46,177 nt of DNA from Streptomyces mangrovisoli (GCF_000974985.2 NZ_LAVA02000070.1:1-46177); one strand, 5' to 3'. Shown: positions 15,345 through 23,322, counted from the stretch's first letter. Translations and numbers: made by a program. Notes: a model not told the origin generated them from the letters alone.

Positions 15345-16367
15345 TCACTCGCAGCCGCAGGACCGCCGCAGCACCAGGCGGGAGGGGAAGACCTTCAGGC
15401 GTTCGCGGCGCGAGCCCGCGACCCGCAGGCCGTCGTCCAGCACCAGGTCCACCGCGGCCCGCGCCATCGCGGAGCGGTCCGATGCGATCGTTGTCAGAGG
15501 CGGGTCGGCGAGCGCCGCCTCCTTGATGTCGTCGAAGCCGATGACCGCCAGTTCGCCCGGCACGTCGATGCGCAGCTCGCGGGCGGCCCGCAGCACGCCG
15601 ATCGCCTGGTCGTCGGTGGAGCAGAAGACGGCCGGCGGGCGGTCGGGCCCGGCGAGCAGCTCCAGCGCTATCTGATAGGCGTCGTAGCGGTTGTACGGCG
15701 CCTCGAACAGCCGGCCCTCGGAGCTGATGCCCGCCTCGCTCAGCGCGCGCCGCCAGCCCTCGACGTGGTCGGAGACGGGGTCGCCGACGGAGGGCGTCTC
15801 GGCGGTGCCGCCCATGCAGGCGACGTACTCGTAGCCGTGCTCCAGGAGGTGGCGCACCGCGAGCTGGGCGCCCCCGAGGTCGTCGGTGACGACGGCGACG
15901 TCGTCGATGGCCTCCGGGCGCTCGTGCAGCAGCACCACCCGGGCGTCCCAGGCCTCGATCTCGGCGGCGGCCAGGTCGTTCAGCGCGTGCGAGACGAGGA
16001 TCAGGCCGGAGACCCGCATGCCGAGGAACGCGCGCAGATAGTGGACCTCGCGCTCGCCGATGTAGTCGGAGTTGCCGACCAGCACCATCTTCCCGCGCTC
16101 GGAGGCGGCCTGCTCGACCGCGTGGGCCATCTCCCCGAAGAAGGGCTGGCGGGCGTCGGGCACGATCAGGCCTATGAGATCCGTCCGCCGCGAGGCCATG
16201 GCCTGGGCGACCCGGTCGGGCCGGTACCCCAGCTCCTTGATCGCGGCGAGGACACGCTCGCGCGTGGCCGGGGCGACCGGCCGGGGTCCATTGTTGATGA
16301 CATAGCTGACGACGGCAGTCGAAGTCCCTGCCAGCCGCGCCACATCATCGCGAGTCACCTTGGCCAC
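15345..16367 (-). CDS. LacI-family transcriptional regulator
   Basis: 340 residues. LacI-type helix-turn-helix at the N terminus (VTRDDVARLAGTSTAVVSYVINN, then RPVAPATRERVLAAIKELGYRPDRVAQAM hinge) and a periplasmic-binding-protein-like effector domain (DLIGLIVPDARQPFFGEMAHAVE, CSTDDQAIGVLRAAREL, VIGFDDIKEAALADPPLTTI). It ends with a CGCE tail. The effector, presumably a sugar, cannot be read from the sequence, and no sugar transport or catabolic gene adjoins it. GTG start at 16367 is supported by TAGACT 6 nt upstream on the minus strand (16374-16379), a leaderless arrangement. It lies directly downstream of glnR. Confidence 0.93.
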   Translation of the reverse strand: MAKVTRDDVARLAGTSTAVVSYVINNGPRPVAPATRERVLAAIKELGYRPDRVAQAMASRRTDLIGLIVPDARQPFFGEMAHAVEQAASERGKMVLVGNSDYIGEREVHYLRAFLGMRVSGLILVSHALNDLAAAEIEAWDARVVLLHERPEAIDDVAVVTDDLGGAQLAVRHLLEHGYEYVACMGGTAETPSVGDPVSDHVEGWRRALSEAGISSEGRLFEAPYNRYDAYQIALELLAGPDRPPAVFCSTDDQAIGVLRAARELRIDVPGELAVIGFDDIKEAALADPPLTTIASDRSAMARAAVDLVLDDGLRVAGSRRERLKVFPSRLVLRRSCGCE

Positions 16368-16373
16368 GCGCGG

Positions 16374-16379
16374 AGTCTA
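16374..16379 (-). promoter_or_regulatory. -10 hexamer of the lacI-family gene, leaderless start
   Basis: TAGACT on the minus strand is 6 nt before the GTG start at 16367, giving the gene its own promoter downstream of glnR. Confidence 0.5.
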
Positions 16380-16453
16380 CGCGGAGAGATCCGTGCTGGG
16401 CAGGGCGTATCGCAGCATCTCTGTGCGGAAGCAATGCCCTGCCCGAGCGACGG

Positions 16454-17233
16454 CTATGCGTCCGCGGGGACCTCGGTCTCCTCCAGTGCGGGCACGGTGT
16501 CCGCCTCGCCCGCCTTTGCCCGGTCAGCCCTGGCCTTCGCCTCGTCCGTGGAGACTCCGCCCTTCTCGGGCGTAACGAATCGATAACCGACGTTCCGGAC
16601 GGTCCCGATCAGCGACTCGTGCTCGGGGCCGAGCTTGGCGCGCAGCCGCCGTACGTGCACGTCCACCGTCCGGGTGCCGCCGAAGTAGTCGTAGCCCCAG
16701 ACCTCCTGGAGCAGCTGGGCGCGGGTGAAGACCCGGCCCGGGTGCTGCGCCAGGTACTTCAGCAGCTCGAACTCCTTGAAGGTGAGGTCGAGCACGCGGC
16801 CCTTGAGCTTGGCGGAGTAGGTCGCCTCGTCGACGGAGAGGTCGCCGTTGCGGATCTCCATGGGGGAGTCGTCGTTGACGATCTGCTGACGGCCCATGGC
16901 CAGCCGCAGCCGGGCCTCCACCTCGGCGGGGCCGGCCGTGTCCAGCAGGACGTCGTCGATGCCCCAGTCGGCGGTGACGGCGGCGAGGCCGCCCTCGGTG
17001 ACGACCAGGATGAGCGGGCAGCCGGGGCCCGTGGAGCGCAGCAGCTGGCACAGGCTGCGCACCTGGGGCAGATCGCGGCGGCCGTCGATGAGGATGACGT
17101 CGGCACCGGGGGTGTCGACGAGGGCCGGTCCTTCCGCCGGGGCGACCCGCACGTTGTGCAGCAGCAGGCCGAGGGCGGGAAGCACCTCCGTCGACGGCTG
17201 GAGGGCGTTGGTCAGGAGCAGCAGAGAACTCAT
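16454..17233 (-). CDS. glnR: GlnR, global nitrogen response regulator
   Basis: 259 residues. OmpR-type architecture with an atypical receiver (MSSLLLLTNALQPSTEVLPA, conserved D50 in ILIDGRRDLPQ but not the usual acidic pocket) and a C-terminal winged helix (LTFKEFELLKYLAQHPGRVFTRAQLLQEVWGYDYFGG, RTVDVHVRRLRAKLG, GTVRNVGYRF). This is the GlnR signature; GlnR is a kinase-less regulator that controls glnA, amtB, nir and related nitrogen genes. ATG at 17233 has GGAGGA 9 nt upstream, fixing the start. The C-terminal tail (about 228-259) is charged and variable. No GlnR box is evident in its own upstream region. Confidence 0.95.
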   Translation of the reverse strand: MSSLLLLTNALQPSTEVLPALGLLLHNVRVAPAEGPALVDTPGADVILIDGRRDLPQVRSLCQLLRSTGPGCPLILVVTEGGLAAVTADWGIDDVLLDTAGPAEVEARLRLAMGRQQIVNDDSPMEIRNGDLSVDEATYSAKLKGRVLDLTFKEFELLKYLAQHPGRVFTRAQLLQEVWGYDYFGGTRTVDVHVRRLRAKLGPEHESLIGTVRNVGYRFVTPEKGGVSTDEAKARADRAKAGEADTVPALEETEVPADA

Positions 17234-17325
17234 ACGTCTGGTTCCTCCTCGGTCCCTGCGAGGACGTGGGTGGTTCGGCACAGCTCTGCGATCCCGGGGC
17301 CCCGTACACCGGCGGTTTCCCGCTT

Positions 17326-17331
17326 CGTATA
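17326..17331 (-). promoter_or_regulatory. Possible -10 of glnR
   Basis: TATACG on the minus strand about 95 nt upstream of glnR, with TTTTGT 16 nt further upstream, sits in an AT-richer patch. The match is weak. Confidence 0.25.
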
Positions 17332-17478
17332 CAACGCTTCCGAAAGCACAAAAGGACCCGGGGGCAACGATGCCCAGGTCCTCTGCGCAGCAGAATAGCC
17401 CACATGAGCATTGATCCGGCAGGTCGTACGGCCCGATCCCCCATCGGTCCGGCATATGAGACGAGCAGACGCACATCT

Positions 17479-18240
17479 ATGCGGACGTTTCTGCACACGG
17501 TCGACGGCGTGACGATCGATTCCGTATACAACCCGGGGACGGCCGTATACGACGCCTCCGCGCCACCTGCCGATGACCTCGTGTTCGTCGTGGCGCACGG
17601 TTTCACCGGCGACGTCGACCGGCCGCACGTGCGCCGGGTGGCGGACGCGCTGGCCCGGCACGGCGCCGTCGTGACCTTCTCCTTCCGCGGTCACGGCGCC
17701 TCCGGCGGGCGCTCCACCGTCGGCGACCGCGAGGTCCTCGACCTGGCCGCCGCGGTCGGCTGGGCCCGCGAGCTCGGGCACGCGCGGGTGGCGACCGTCG
17801 GCTTCTCCATGGGCGGCTCGGTGGTGCTGCGCCACGCGGCGCTCCACCAGGGCGTCGACGCGGTGGTCTCGGTCAGTTCCCCGGCCCGCTGGTACTACCG
17901 GGGCACCGCGCCCATGCGCCGGCTGCACTGGCTGGTGACCCGCCCGGCCGGCCGGCTGGTCGGCCGCTACGGCTTCCGCACCCGCATCCACCACCGCGAA
18001 TGGGCGCCCGTGCCGCTCTCCCCGGTCGAGGCGGTGCCGCGGATCGCACCCGCCCCGCTGCTGATCGTGCACGGCGACCGCGACGGCTACTTCCCCCTCG
18101 ACCACCCCCGGATGCTGGCCGCCGCCGCGGGGGAGCACGGAGAGCTGTGGCTGGAGCACGGCATGGGCCACGCCGAGCACGCGGCCCCCGACGACCTGCT
18201 CCGCCGTATAGGTGACTGGACCGTTTCCCGGGCGGGCTAG
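17479..18240 (+). CDS. Alpha/beta hydrolase
   Basis: 253 residues from ATG 17479; an in-frame ATG at 17404 would add 25 low-complexity residues, and neither start has a strong ribosome-binding site. The fold shows the oxyanion region (VVAHGFTGD), RGHGASGGRS, the nucleophile elbow GFSMGG, the catalytic Asp region (LLIVHGDRDGYFPL) and the catalytic His region (HGMGHAEHA). Substrate unknown; serine-hydrolase esterase or lipase-like activity is expected. It is divergent from glnR and is followed after 40 nt by the MoaD-like gene, so the two are probably one operon. Confidence 0.88.
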   Translation: MRTFLHTVDGVTIDSVYNPGTAVYDASAPPADDLVFVVAHGFTGDVDRPHVRRVADALARHGAVVTFSFRGHGASGGRSTVGDREVLDLAAAVGWARELGHARVATVGFSMGGSVVLRHAALHQGVDAVVSVSSPARWYYRGTAPMRRLHWLVTRPAGRLVGRYGFRTRIHHREWAPVPLSPVEAVPRIAPAPLLIVHGDRDGYFPLDHPRMLAAAAGEHGELWLEHGMGHAEHAAPDDLLRRIGDWTVSRAG

Positions 18241-18280
18241 CCTGACCGTGTTCACAGCCGAACCCGAGCAGAGGGACGAC

Positions 18281-18535
18281 ATGCCCAAGGTCACGGTGCG
18301 CTACTGGGCCGCAGCCAAGGCTGCCGCCCAGGTCGCGGAGGAGTCGTACGAGGCGGTGACGCTCGCCGAGGCGCTCGACGCCGTGCGCGAGCGGCACCCG
18401 GGCGAACTGACCCGCGTCCTGCGGCGCTGCTCGTTCCTGGTCGACGGTGACCCCGCCGGGATGCGGGATCATGAGACGGTACGGCTGGCCGAGGGCGGCA
18501 CGGTCGAGGTGCTTCCGCCGTTCGCAGGAGGGTGA
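18281..18535 (+). CDS. MoaD/ThiS-family sulfur carrier protein
   Basis: 84 residues with the ubiquitin-like beta-grasp pattern of MoaD: VTVRYWAAAKAAA at the start, CSFLVDG in the middle, EVLPPFAGG at the end. The terminal Gly-Gly is the site of adenylation and thiocarboxylation in this family, so it should carry sulfur for molybdopterin, thiamine or another acceptor. GAGGGAC lies just before ATG 18281. No MoeB/ThiF activator or MoaE gene is in the window. The nearby sulfurtransferase (21319-22158) is a plausible sulfur donor, but that is inference. Confidence 0.88.
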   Translation: MPKVTVRYWAAAKAAAQVAEESYEAVTLAEALDAVRERHPGELTRVLRRCSFLVDGDPAGMRDHETVRLAEGGTVEVLPPFAGG

Positions 18536-18545
18536 CGACACACCG

Positions 18546-19934
18546 ATGACCGATCAGCAGCCGTACCAGCAGCCGTACGAGGGGTACGACCCGCACGGCC
18601 GTGCCGCCGAGCCGCAGCCGCAGGCGTGGCCCGGTCAGCAGCCCCAACGGCAGCCCTACGACGACGACCCGCTGCAGCACACCCAGCAGTGGCAGGGCCA
18701 GACCTGGGAGACCCAGACCCACGCGCCGGTGCCGCCCGCGCCCGCGGGGCAGGGATACGCGCAGGGTCGGTCCCAGGCGCAGGACGCCGGATACGCGGCG
18801 GGCGGGCAGGCCCCGGCCGCCTACCAGGACCCCTACGCCCAGCAGGCGCAGGGGGCCGCCGCCCGGCAGGCGCCCGCCTACCAGGACCCGTTCGCGCAGC
18901 AGGACCCGCAGGACCCGTTCGCCCAGCAGGCTCCGCAGGACCCGTTCGCGCACGGGGCGGTCCAGGAACCCTTCGCACAGCCGCCGGTCCAGGAACCCTT
19001 CGCGCAGCCGCCGGTCCAGGAACCCTTCGCGCAGCCGCCGGCCCGGGACTCCTTCGTGCAGCAGGCCGCCCAGGACCCCTTCCTGTCGCCGGGGGCCGCG
19101 CCGCAGCCGGCCCCCGCCGCCGCGGACGGCTCGCCCGGACCCGCCTACGGGCCCGCGACCCTGGCCGGCAACAGCAGGATCACCGACGCGCAGCGCGCCC
19201 GGCTGGAGGGCCGCTCCCCGATCATCGACCCCGGTATGCAGCCGGCCGCGCTGACCGCCCTGCTCGGCCTGCTGCTGTCGGGCACGGCCGCCGTCGGCAG
19301 CTACGCGCTGCTCGTGCCGCTGGTGGCGCTCCAGGGCGTCACGGCGGCCGGCTGGTTCCGGCTGAACGGCATGTGGCCGGCCCGCCAGGGCATCGCGCTC
19401 GCCTTCCTCGGCGCGCTCGTCGCGGACGTGGCGCTGCTCGCCGCCGGACGCGGGAACGGCCCCGCCGCGATCCTCGGCACGCTGGGCGTGTGGGTGCTGC
19501 TCTGCCTGATCCTCCAGCTGCGCTCGCACGCCGACCCCGACACCCGGATGTACGGCCTGATGGCGACCGTCGCCTCCTCGGCGCTGGCGATCGTCGCGGG
19601 CGGCTTCCTCGCGGCCGACCCGGACGCGGTGACGACGGGCGCCGCCGCGGTGGCCGTCGCCGTCCTGGCCCGCGCGCTGCCGCTGCCGACCCCGGCCTCC
19701 GTGGCGGTGTCGCTGCTGGCCGCCGCCGGCGCGGGCATCGCGGTCGGCGGGATGACCGGGCTCGGCTCCGGGGGCGCGTTGCTGGGCGCCGCCGCCGCGG
19801 TCGCCGCCCTGATCGGCCACCGGGTCGCCGCCTACGACTACCCCTCCCGCTTCGTGCACTTCACGGCGGGTGTGGCGCTGCCGCTGGCGGCGTCCGCGCC
19901 CGTGGTCTGGCTCATCGGCCGGGCCATGGGCTGA
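18546..19934 (+). CDS. Pro/Gln-rich membrane protein with QEPFAQPP repeats
   Basis: 462 residues. The first ~200 are disordered and rich in Gln, Pro, Tyr and Ala, with repeated units: DPFAQQ(D/A)PQ and then QEPFAQPPV three times (DNA repeats near 18958-19040). After a linker (RITDAQRARLEGRSPIIDPGMQ) the C-terminal half has about eight hydrophobic helices (for example ALTALLGLLLSGTAAVGSYALLV and GAAAVAVAVLARALPLP). The gene begins 10 nt after the MoaD-like stop, with AGGAGGG overlapping that gene's end. Function unknown; actinobacterial membrane proteins with such tails are often division or secretion associated, but nothing here proves it. Confidence 0.8.
   Translation: MTDQQPYQQPYEGYDPHGRAAEPQPQAWPGQQPQRQPYDDDPLQHTQQWQGQTWETQTHAPVPPAPAGQGYAQGRSQAQDAGYAAGGQAPAAYQDPYAQQAQGAAARQAPAYQDPFAQQDPQDPFAQQAPQDPFAHGAVQEPFAQPPVQEPFAQPPVQEPFAQPPARDSFVQQAAQDPFLSPGAAPQPAPAAADGSPGPAYGPATLAGNSRITDAQRARLEGRSPIIDPGMQPAALTALLGLLLSGTAAVGSYALLVPLVALQGVTAAGWFRLNGMWPARQGIALAFLGALVADVALLAAGRGNGPAAILGTLGVWVLLCLILQLRSHADPDTRMYGLMATVASSALAIVAGGFLAADPDAVTTGAAAVAVAVLARALPLPTPASVAVSLLAAAGAGIAVGGMTGLGSGGALLGAAAAVAALIGHRVAAYDYPSRFVHFTAGVALPLAASAPVVWLIGRAMG
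18958..19045. repeat. 30-bp coding tandem repeat (QEPFAQPPV)
   Basis: Near-identical 30-bp units (CCAGGAACCCTTCGCRCAGC plus CGCCGG...) at about 18962, 18992 and 19016-19040 encode VQEPFAQPP in the Gln/Pro-rich tail of the membrane protein. They are in frame. Confidence 0.65.
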
Positions 19935-20103
19935 ACCTGACCTCGTGTCACAGGTGATCAACAATCCCCGGGCCGCCGGCGCGTGAAGGATTACGCTCGC
20001 GCTCGGCGGCCACCCGGTCGTCAGGACCGTCCCCGGTGGCCGTCGACTCCGACCGCTCCCGGTGACCGTCGCCGAGCGGACCGCCGAGGGTGGGGGAACG
20101 AGC

Positions 20104-20832
20104 ATGCGCGCCTTACGAATACTCCTGATCGTGGTGGTGATCCTGGGCGGGCTGTTCGTGCTGGTGGACCGGGTCGCGGTGCACTTCGCGGAGGGCGAGG
20201 CCGCCGACAAGCTCAAGGCGACCCAGAACCTCGCGGACACCCCCGACGTGTCCATCGAGGGCTTCCCCTTCCTCACCCAGGTCGCCTCCGGCTCGCTCGA
20301 CGACGTCCACGTCGGCATCAAGGACTACGAGGCGGCCACCGGCCAGAGCGGCCGCACGATCCGCATCGACGACCTCCAGGCCGACATGAAGGGCGTCGAC
20401 TTCTCCGGCGACTACAGCTCCGCGACCGCGAGCACCGCCACCGGCAGCGCCCTCATCTCCTACGCCGAGCTGATGAAGGCCGCGCAGTTCAAGACCACGG
20501 ACATCATCCCGGGCGTGACCGCCCTGGTGACCGGGCTCTCCGACGGCGGCAACGGCAAGATCAAGGTCGCCGTGAACCTCAAGACGCCGCTCGGCACCCA
20601 GACCGTCTCCGTGCTCAGCTCGGTGACCGTCGACGACGACCGGATCCAGGTGCACGCGGACTCCCTGCCCAAGGCGGTCGTCGACTTCGCCGAGTCCAAG
20701 GTGCGCAGCGTCACCGACTTCCGCCAGACCGTCGGACAGCTGCCCGGCGGGATCAAGCTGGACACGGTCCGGGCCGCGAAGGACGGCGTACGGATCACGG
20801 TGCGGGGTTCGCACGTGGAGCTGGCGGGGTAG
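20104..20832 (+). CDS. LmeA-like DUF2993 lipid-binding protein
   Basis: 242 residues. An N-terminal hydrophobic segment (LRILLIVVVILGGLFVLVDRVAV) acts as signal or anchor, followed by the DUF2993 pattern: DTPDVSIEGFPFLTQVASGSLDDVHVGIKDY, repeated beta strands, and a C-terminal region with LPGGIKLDTVRAAKDGVRITVRGSHVEL. In mycobacteria the family member LmeA is a periplasmic phospholipid-binding protein involved in lipomannan elongation; the role in Streptomyces is not known to me. ATG 20104 follows GGGGGAACGAGC. A TACGCT hexamer at 19992-19997 may be its promoter. Confidence 0.85.
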   Translation: MRALRILLIVVVILGGLFVLVDRVAVHFAEGEAADKLKATQNLADTPDVSIEGFPFLTQVASGSLDDVHVGIKDYEAATGQSGRTIRIDDLQADMKGVDFSGDYSSATASTATGSALISYAELMKAAQFKTTDIIPGVTALVTGLSDGGNGKIKVAVNLKTPLGTQTVSVLSSVTVDDDRIQVHADSLPKAVVDFAESKVRSVTDFRQTVGQLPGGIKLDTVRAAKDGVRITVRGSHVELAG

Positions 20833-21063
20833 GCGGGTAGGCGGGCCGGGACCGGGGTCAGGGCCGGGAGCAGGGCCCGAGACCGAGGCCGGGTGGCCGG
20901 GGAGACGCCGTGGACACGGATGACGCGTCCGAAAGGCGAGACGCGCCCGTCCGTACCGCAGATGCCGAGACCCCCGCACCGGCCCGACGGCCGTGCGGGG
21001 ACGGCCCCGACCCGTCATCCGTCCCACAGTACGGACGATCGCGTCTCATCATGCGACACACCG

Positions 21064-21093
21064 GTGACATGCCCGCCTTTCCGTCCTTACGAT
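21064..21093 (+). promoter_or_regulatory. Promoter of the cysteine-rich leader peptide, leaderless
   Basis: GTGACA (-35, 21064-21069), an 18-bp spacer and TACGAT (-10, 21088-21093). The ATG of the leader peptide begins 7 nt after the -10, so the first transcribed base is about the A of the start codon. Confidence 0.7.
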
Positions 21094-21100
21094 CGACGGC

Positions 21101-21181
21101 ATGAAGCGACAGGCGGATCTCACGAAGCGGCGGGCAGTGGACCTGTGCCGCGTTGCCGCCATGCTCTGTCGCCCCTGCTGA
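21101..21181 (+). CDS. Cysteine-rich putative leader peptide upstream of the sulfurtransferase gene
   Basis: A 26-codon ORF (ATG 21101, TGA 21179-21181) starting MKRQADLTKRRAVDL and ending LCRPC, with Cys codons at 16, 23 and 26, the last just before the stop. It is leaderless. The sulfurtransferase gene starts 137 nt downstream. Short Cys-bearing leaderless ORFs ahead of sulfur genes act as cysteine-responsive attenuators in mycobacteria (Ms5788A type), and this one fits in position and composition. Slow translation at the terminal Cys codons would change folding of the following RNA, where AGCGC-CGAA-GCGCT (21187-21200) is one small hairpin. Regulation is inferred, not shown. Confidence 0.8.
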   Translation: MKRQADLTKRRAVDLCRVAAMLCRPC

Positions 21182-21318
21182 GCGGAAGCGCCGAAGCGCT
21201 GTTCTCCGCGCACCCCAGCCGCCCCGACCAGGGCACCCTTGCGCGTCGCTCCCGTCCGGTGAGCCGCGCCCCCTCGCACTTGCACGCCCCGCCGCACCTG
21301 CCCCGGAGGAGAAAGAGC

Positions 21319-22158
21319 ATGAGCCGCAGCGACGTCCTCGTAGACGCCGACTGGGTCCAGGAGCACCTGGACGACCCGTCCGTCGCCATTGTCGAGGTGG
21401 ACGAGGACACGTCCGCCTACGAGAAGAACCACATCCGCAACGCCATCCGGATCGACTGGACCAAGGACCTCCAGGACCCGGTCCGCCGTGACTTCGTCGA
21501 CCAGGAGGGCTTCGAGAAGCTCCTGTCGGCCAAGGGCATTGCCAACGACACCCTGGTGATCCTCTACGGCGGCAACAACAACTGGTTCGCGTCGTACGCC
21601 TACTGGTACTTCAAGCTCTACGGCCACGAGAACGTCAAGCTGCTCGACGGCGGACGCAAGAAGTGGGAGCTGGACGCCCGCGAGCTGGTCGAGGAGGTCC
21701 CGGCCCGCGCGGAGACCACGTACTCGGCCAAGCCGCAGAACACCGCGATCCGCGCCTTCCGCGACGACGTCGTGGCGGCCATCGGCTCGTACAACCTGGT
21801 CGACGTCCGCTCGCCCGACGAGTTCTCCGGCAAGCTGCTCGCCCCCGCGCACCTGCCGCAGGAGCAGTCGCAGCGCCCCGGCCACGTGCCGTCCGCCAAG
21901 AACATCCCGTGGTCGAAGAACGCCAACGACGACGGCACCTTCAAGTCGGACGACGAGCTCAAGGAGCTCTACGCCGACGAGAACGTGGACCTGGCCAAGG
22001 ACACCATCGCCTACTGCCGCATCGGTGAGCGCTCCGCGCTGACCTGGTTCGTCCTGCACGAGCTGCTCGGCGTGGAGAACGTCAAGAACTACGACGGCTC
22101 CTGGACCGAGTACGGCAGCCTCGTCGGCGTGCCGATCGAGCTCGGCGCCGGCAAGTAA
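21319..22158 (+). CDS. cysA: Thiosulfate sulfurtransferase (CysA-type, two rhodanese domains)
   Basis: 279 residues with an inactive N-terminal rhodanese domain (LVDADWVQEHLDDP, VEVDEDTSAYEKNHIRNAIRIDW) and a catalytic C-terminal domain with DVRSPDEFSG and the active-site loop C233-RIGERS (CRxGxRS). It moves sulfane sulfur from thiosulfate or a similar donor to a thiol acceptor in the cytoplasm. Sequence and neighbours (SseC-like gene next) match mycobacterial CysA2/CysA3. GGAGGAG lies 8 nt before ATG 21319. Expression is probably set by the Cys-rich leader peptide upstream. Confidence 0.95.
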   Translation: MSRSDVLVDADWVQEHLDDPSVAIVEVDEDTSAYEKNHIRNAIRIDWTKDLQDPVRRDFVDQEGFEKLLSAKGIANDTLVILYGGNNNWFASYAYWYFKLYGHENVKLLDGGRKKWELDARELVEEVPARAETTYSAKPQNTAIRAFRDDVVAAIGSYNLVDVRSPDEFSGKLLAPAHLPQEQSQRPGHVPSAKNIPWSKNANDDGTFKSDDELKELYADENVDLAKDTIAYCRIGERSALTWFVLHELLGVENVKNYDGSWTEYGSLVGVPIELGAGK

Positions 22159-22203
22159 CGACCCCCGACCGACCTTTCAAGACCCTCTCTTCAGGAGTAC
22201 GAC

Positions 22204-22491
22204 ATGTGTGGAGCGAAGGCCGGCGGCCCGGACGCCTCGACGATCAAGCCCGGTGAGACCACGATCCAGGGCCAGGTGACCCGCGACGGCGAGCCGGTGG
22301 TGGGCTACGTGCGCCTGCTGGACTCGACCGGCGAGTTCACCGCGGAGGTCCCGACCTCCGCCACGGGCCAGTTCCGCTTCTACGCGGCCGAGGGCACCTG
22401 GACTCTCCGCGCCCTCGTCCCCGGCGCCACCGCCGACCGCACGGTCGTCGCCCAGCAGGGCGGTCTCGCGGAGGTCGCGATCGCGGTCTGA
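22204..22491 (+). CDS. SseC-like DUF1416 protein
   Basis: 95 residues beginning MCGAKAGGPDASTIKPGETT, followed by a small beta-sandwich (IQGQVTRDGEPVVGYVRLLDSTGEFTAEV, GQFRFYAAEGTWTLRALVPG). DUF1416 proteins are found next to CysA-type sulfurtransferases; the mycobacterial ones are named SseC. A single cysteine, C2, is near the N terminus. TTCAGGAG lies 5 nt before the ATG. It is 45 nt after cysA with no terminator between, so they are cotranscribed, and a perfect hairpin follows. Biochemical role unknown. Confidence 0.9.
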   Translation: MCGAKAGGPDASTIKPGETTIQGQVTRDGEPVVGYVRLLDSTGEFTAEVPTSATGQFRFYAAEGTWTLRALVPGATADRTVVAQQGGLAEVAIAV

Positions 22492-22555
22492 CCGACCGGG
22501 ACGCCGGAGCGCACGGTCGTACGGGGACCGGGCGCCGAGGCGCAGGGCAGTGCGT

Positions 22556-22590
22556 GAAGGGACCGCATCCTCGCCGGATGCGGTCCCTTC
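22556..22590 (+). terminator. Terminator after the cysA-DUF1416 operon
   Basis: Perfect 15-bp stem: GAAGGGACCGCATCC (22556-22570), loop TCGCC, complement at 22576-22590. Confidence 0.88.
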
Positions 22591-22622
22591 GCACGTCCGG
22601 CTGCGGACCGCCGCGGCGGACC

Positions 22623-22628
22623 TACCCT
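22623..22628 (+). promoter_or_regulatory. -10 hexamer of the DUF3099 gene, leaderless start
   Basis: TACCCT is 6 nt before ATG 22635. The GGAG in between would be a ribosome-binding site only if transcription began earlier. Confidence 0.45.
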
Positions 22629-22634
22629 GGAGCT

Positions 22635-22898
22635 ATGTACGCACGACGGCGTCACGTGTACTTCGGCATGATGAGTGTCTGCATCGTGCTGTTCGTGCTG
22701 GCCTGGGCGGTCGTCCGGCTCTGGTCGGTACCGGCCGCCGTGGGCATGTGCGTGGCCGCGATGCTGATCCCGCCGGTGGCCGCGATGGTCGCGAACCGGC
22801 GGGGCCCGGAGGACCGCTGGTGGGACGACCCCTCCGGGGACCGCCAGTCCGACGAGTGGTGGGACGAGCTGGACGGCAAGAAGCGTCCGCGTCAGTGA
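22635..22898 (+). CDS. DUF3099 small membrane protein
   Basis: 87 residues: short basic N terminus (MYARRRHVYF), two membrane helices (MMSVCIVLFVLAWAVVRLW and AAVGMCVAAMLIPPVAAMVA), then an acidic Trp-rich tail (DRWWDDPSG, DEWWDELDG). This is the pattern of actinobacterial DUF3099 proteins. Function unknown. It is convergent with the DsrE-family gene, 49 nt away. Confidence 0.85.
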   Translation: MYARRRHVYFGMMSVCIVLFVLAWAVVRLWSVPAAVGMCVAAMLIPPVAAMVANRRGPEDRWWDDPSGDRQSDEWWDELDGKKRPRQ

Positions 22899-22947
22899 GC
22901 GGGGCGGCCCGGCGGACCGGCCGGGCCGGGGCAGTGGGCGAGCCGGG

Positions 22948-23310
22948 TCAGTAGACGAGAGCCTGGGTGTCGTCGGCCAGGGCCTCCTGCACGAACACCT
23001 GCGCCCCCGCGATCCGTACGCCCTCGATGACGTCCTTCTCCGTGATCTCGCGGCGGGCCGCGCACTGCGTGCACAGCGTCAGCCGGCCGCCCGCGAGGAG
23101 CGAGGCGATCAGGTCGGGCAGCGGGGCCGCGTGCGGCAGCTCGAATTCCGCGGCCCGCCCCGGCAGCGCGAACCACGCGGACTCGCCGGTCAGCCACAGG
23201 GACACGTCGACTCCGCTGGCCACGGCCACCGCCGCGACCGTGAACGCCTGCGAGCAGCGTTCGGGGGCGTCGGCCCCCGCGGTCACCTTGATCACGAGTT
23301 TCTTCGCCAT
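22948..23310 (-). CDS. DsrE-family protein
   Basis: 120 residues from ATG 23310 (an in-frame ATG at 23355 would add 15 residues, but TACGAT 6 nt before 23310 supports a leaderless start there). Pattern of the DsrE/DsrF-like fold: VIKVTAGADAPERCSQAFTVAAVAVASGVDVSLWLTGESAWF, then LLAGGRLTLCTQCAARREI with a CxxC, and a hydrophobic C-terminal strand. DsrE-like proteins take part in sulfur relay or bind small ligands. Its closeness to cysA, the DUF1416 gene and the MoaD-like gene suggests a sulfur-transfer role, which is inference. Confidence 0.82.
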   Translation of the reverse strand: MAKKLVIKVTAGADAPERCSQAFTVAAVAVASGVDVSLWLTGESAWFALPGRAAEFELPHAAPLPDLIASLLAGGRLTLCTQCAARREITEKDVIEGVRIAGAQVFVQEALADDTQALVY

Positions 23311-23316
23311 GGCTGA

Positions 23317-23322
23317 ATCGTA
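23317..23322 (-). promoter_or_regulatory. -10 hexamer of the dsrE-family gene, leaderless start
   Basis: TACGAT on the minus strand, 6 nt before ATG 23310. It is the same hexamer as at the Cys leader peptide. Confidence 0.5.

Noticed and set aside
17234..17478. GlnR box in the glnR/hydrolase intergenic region
   Set aside because: No convincing gTnAc-n6-GaAAc pair on either strand.
20910..21104. 64-codon frame ending inside the Cys leader start
   Set aside because: Arg/Pro/Ala composition, no ribosome-binding site, and it overlaps the well-defined -35/-10 promoter of the leader peptide.
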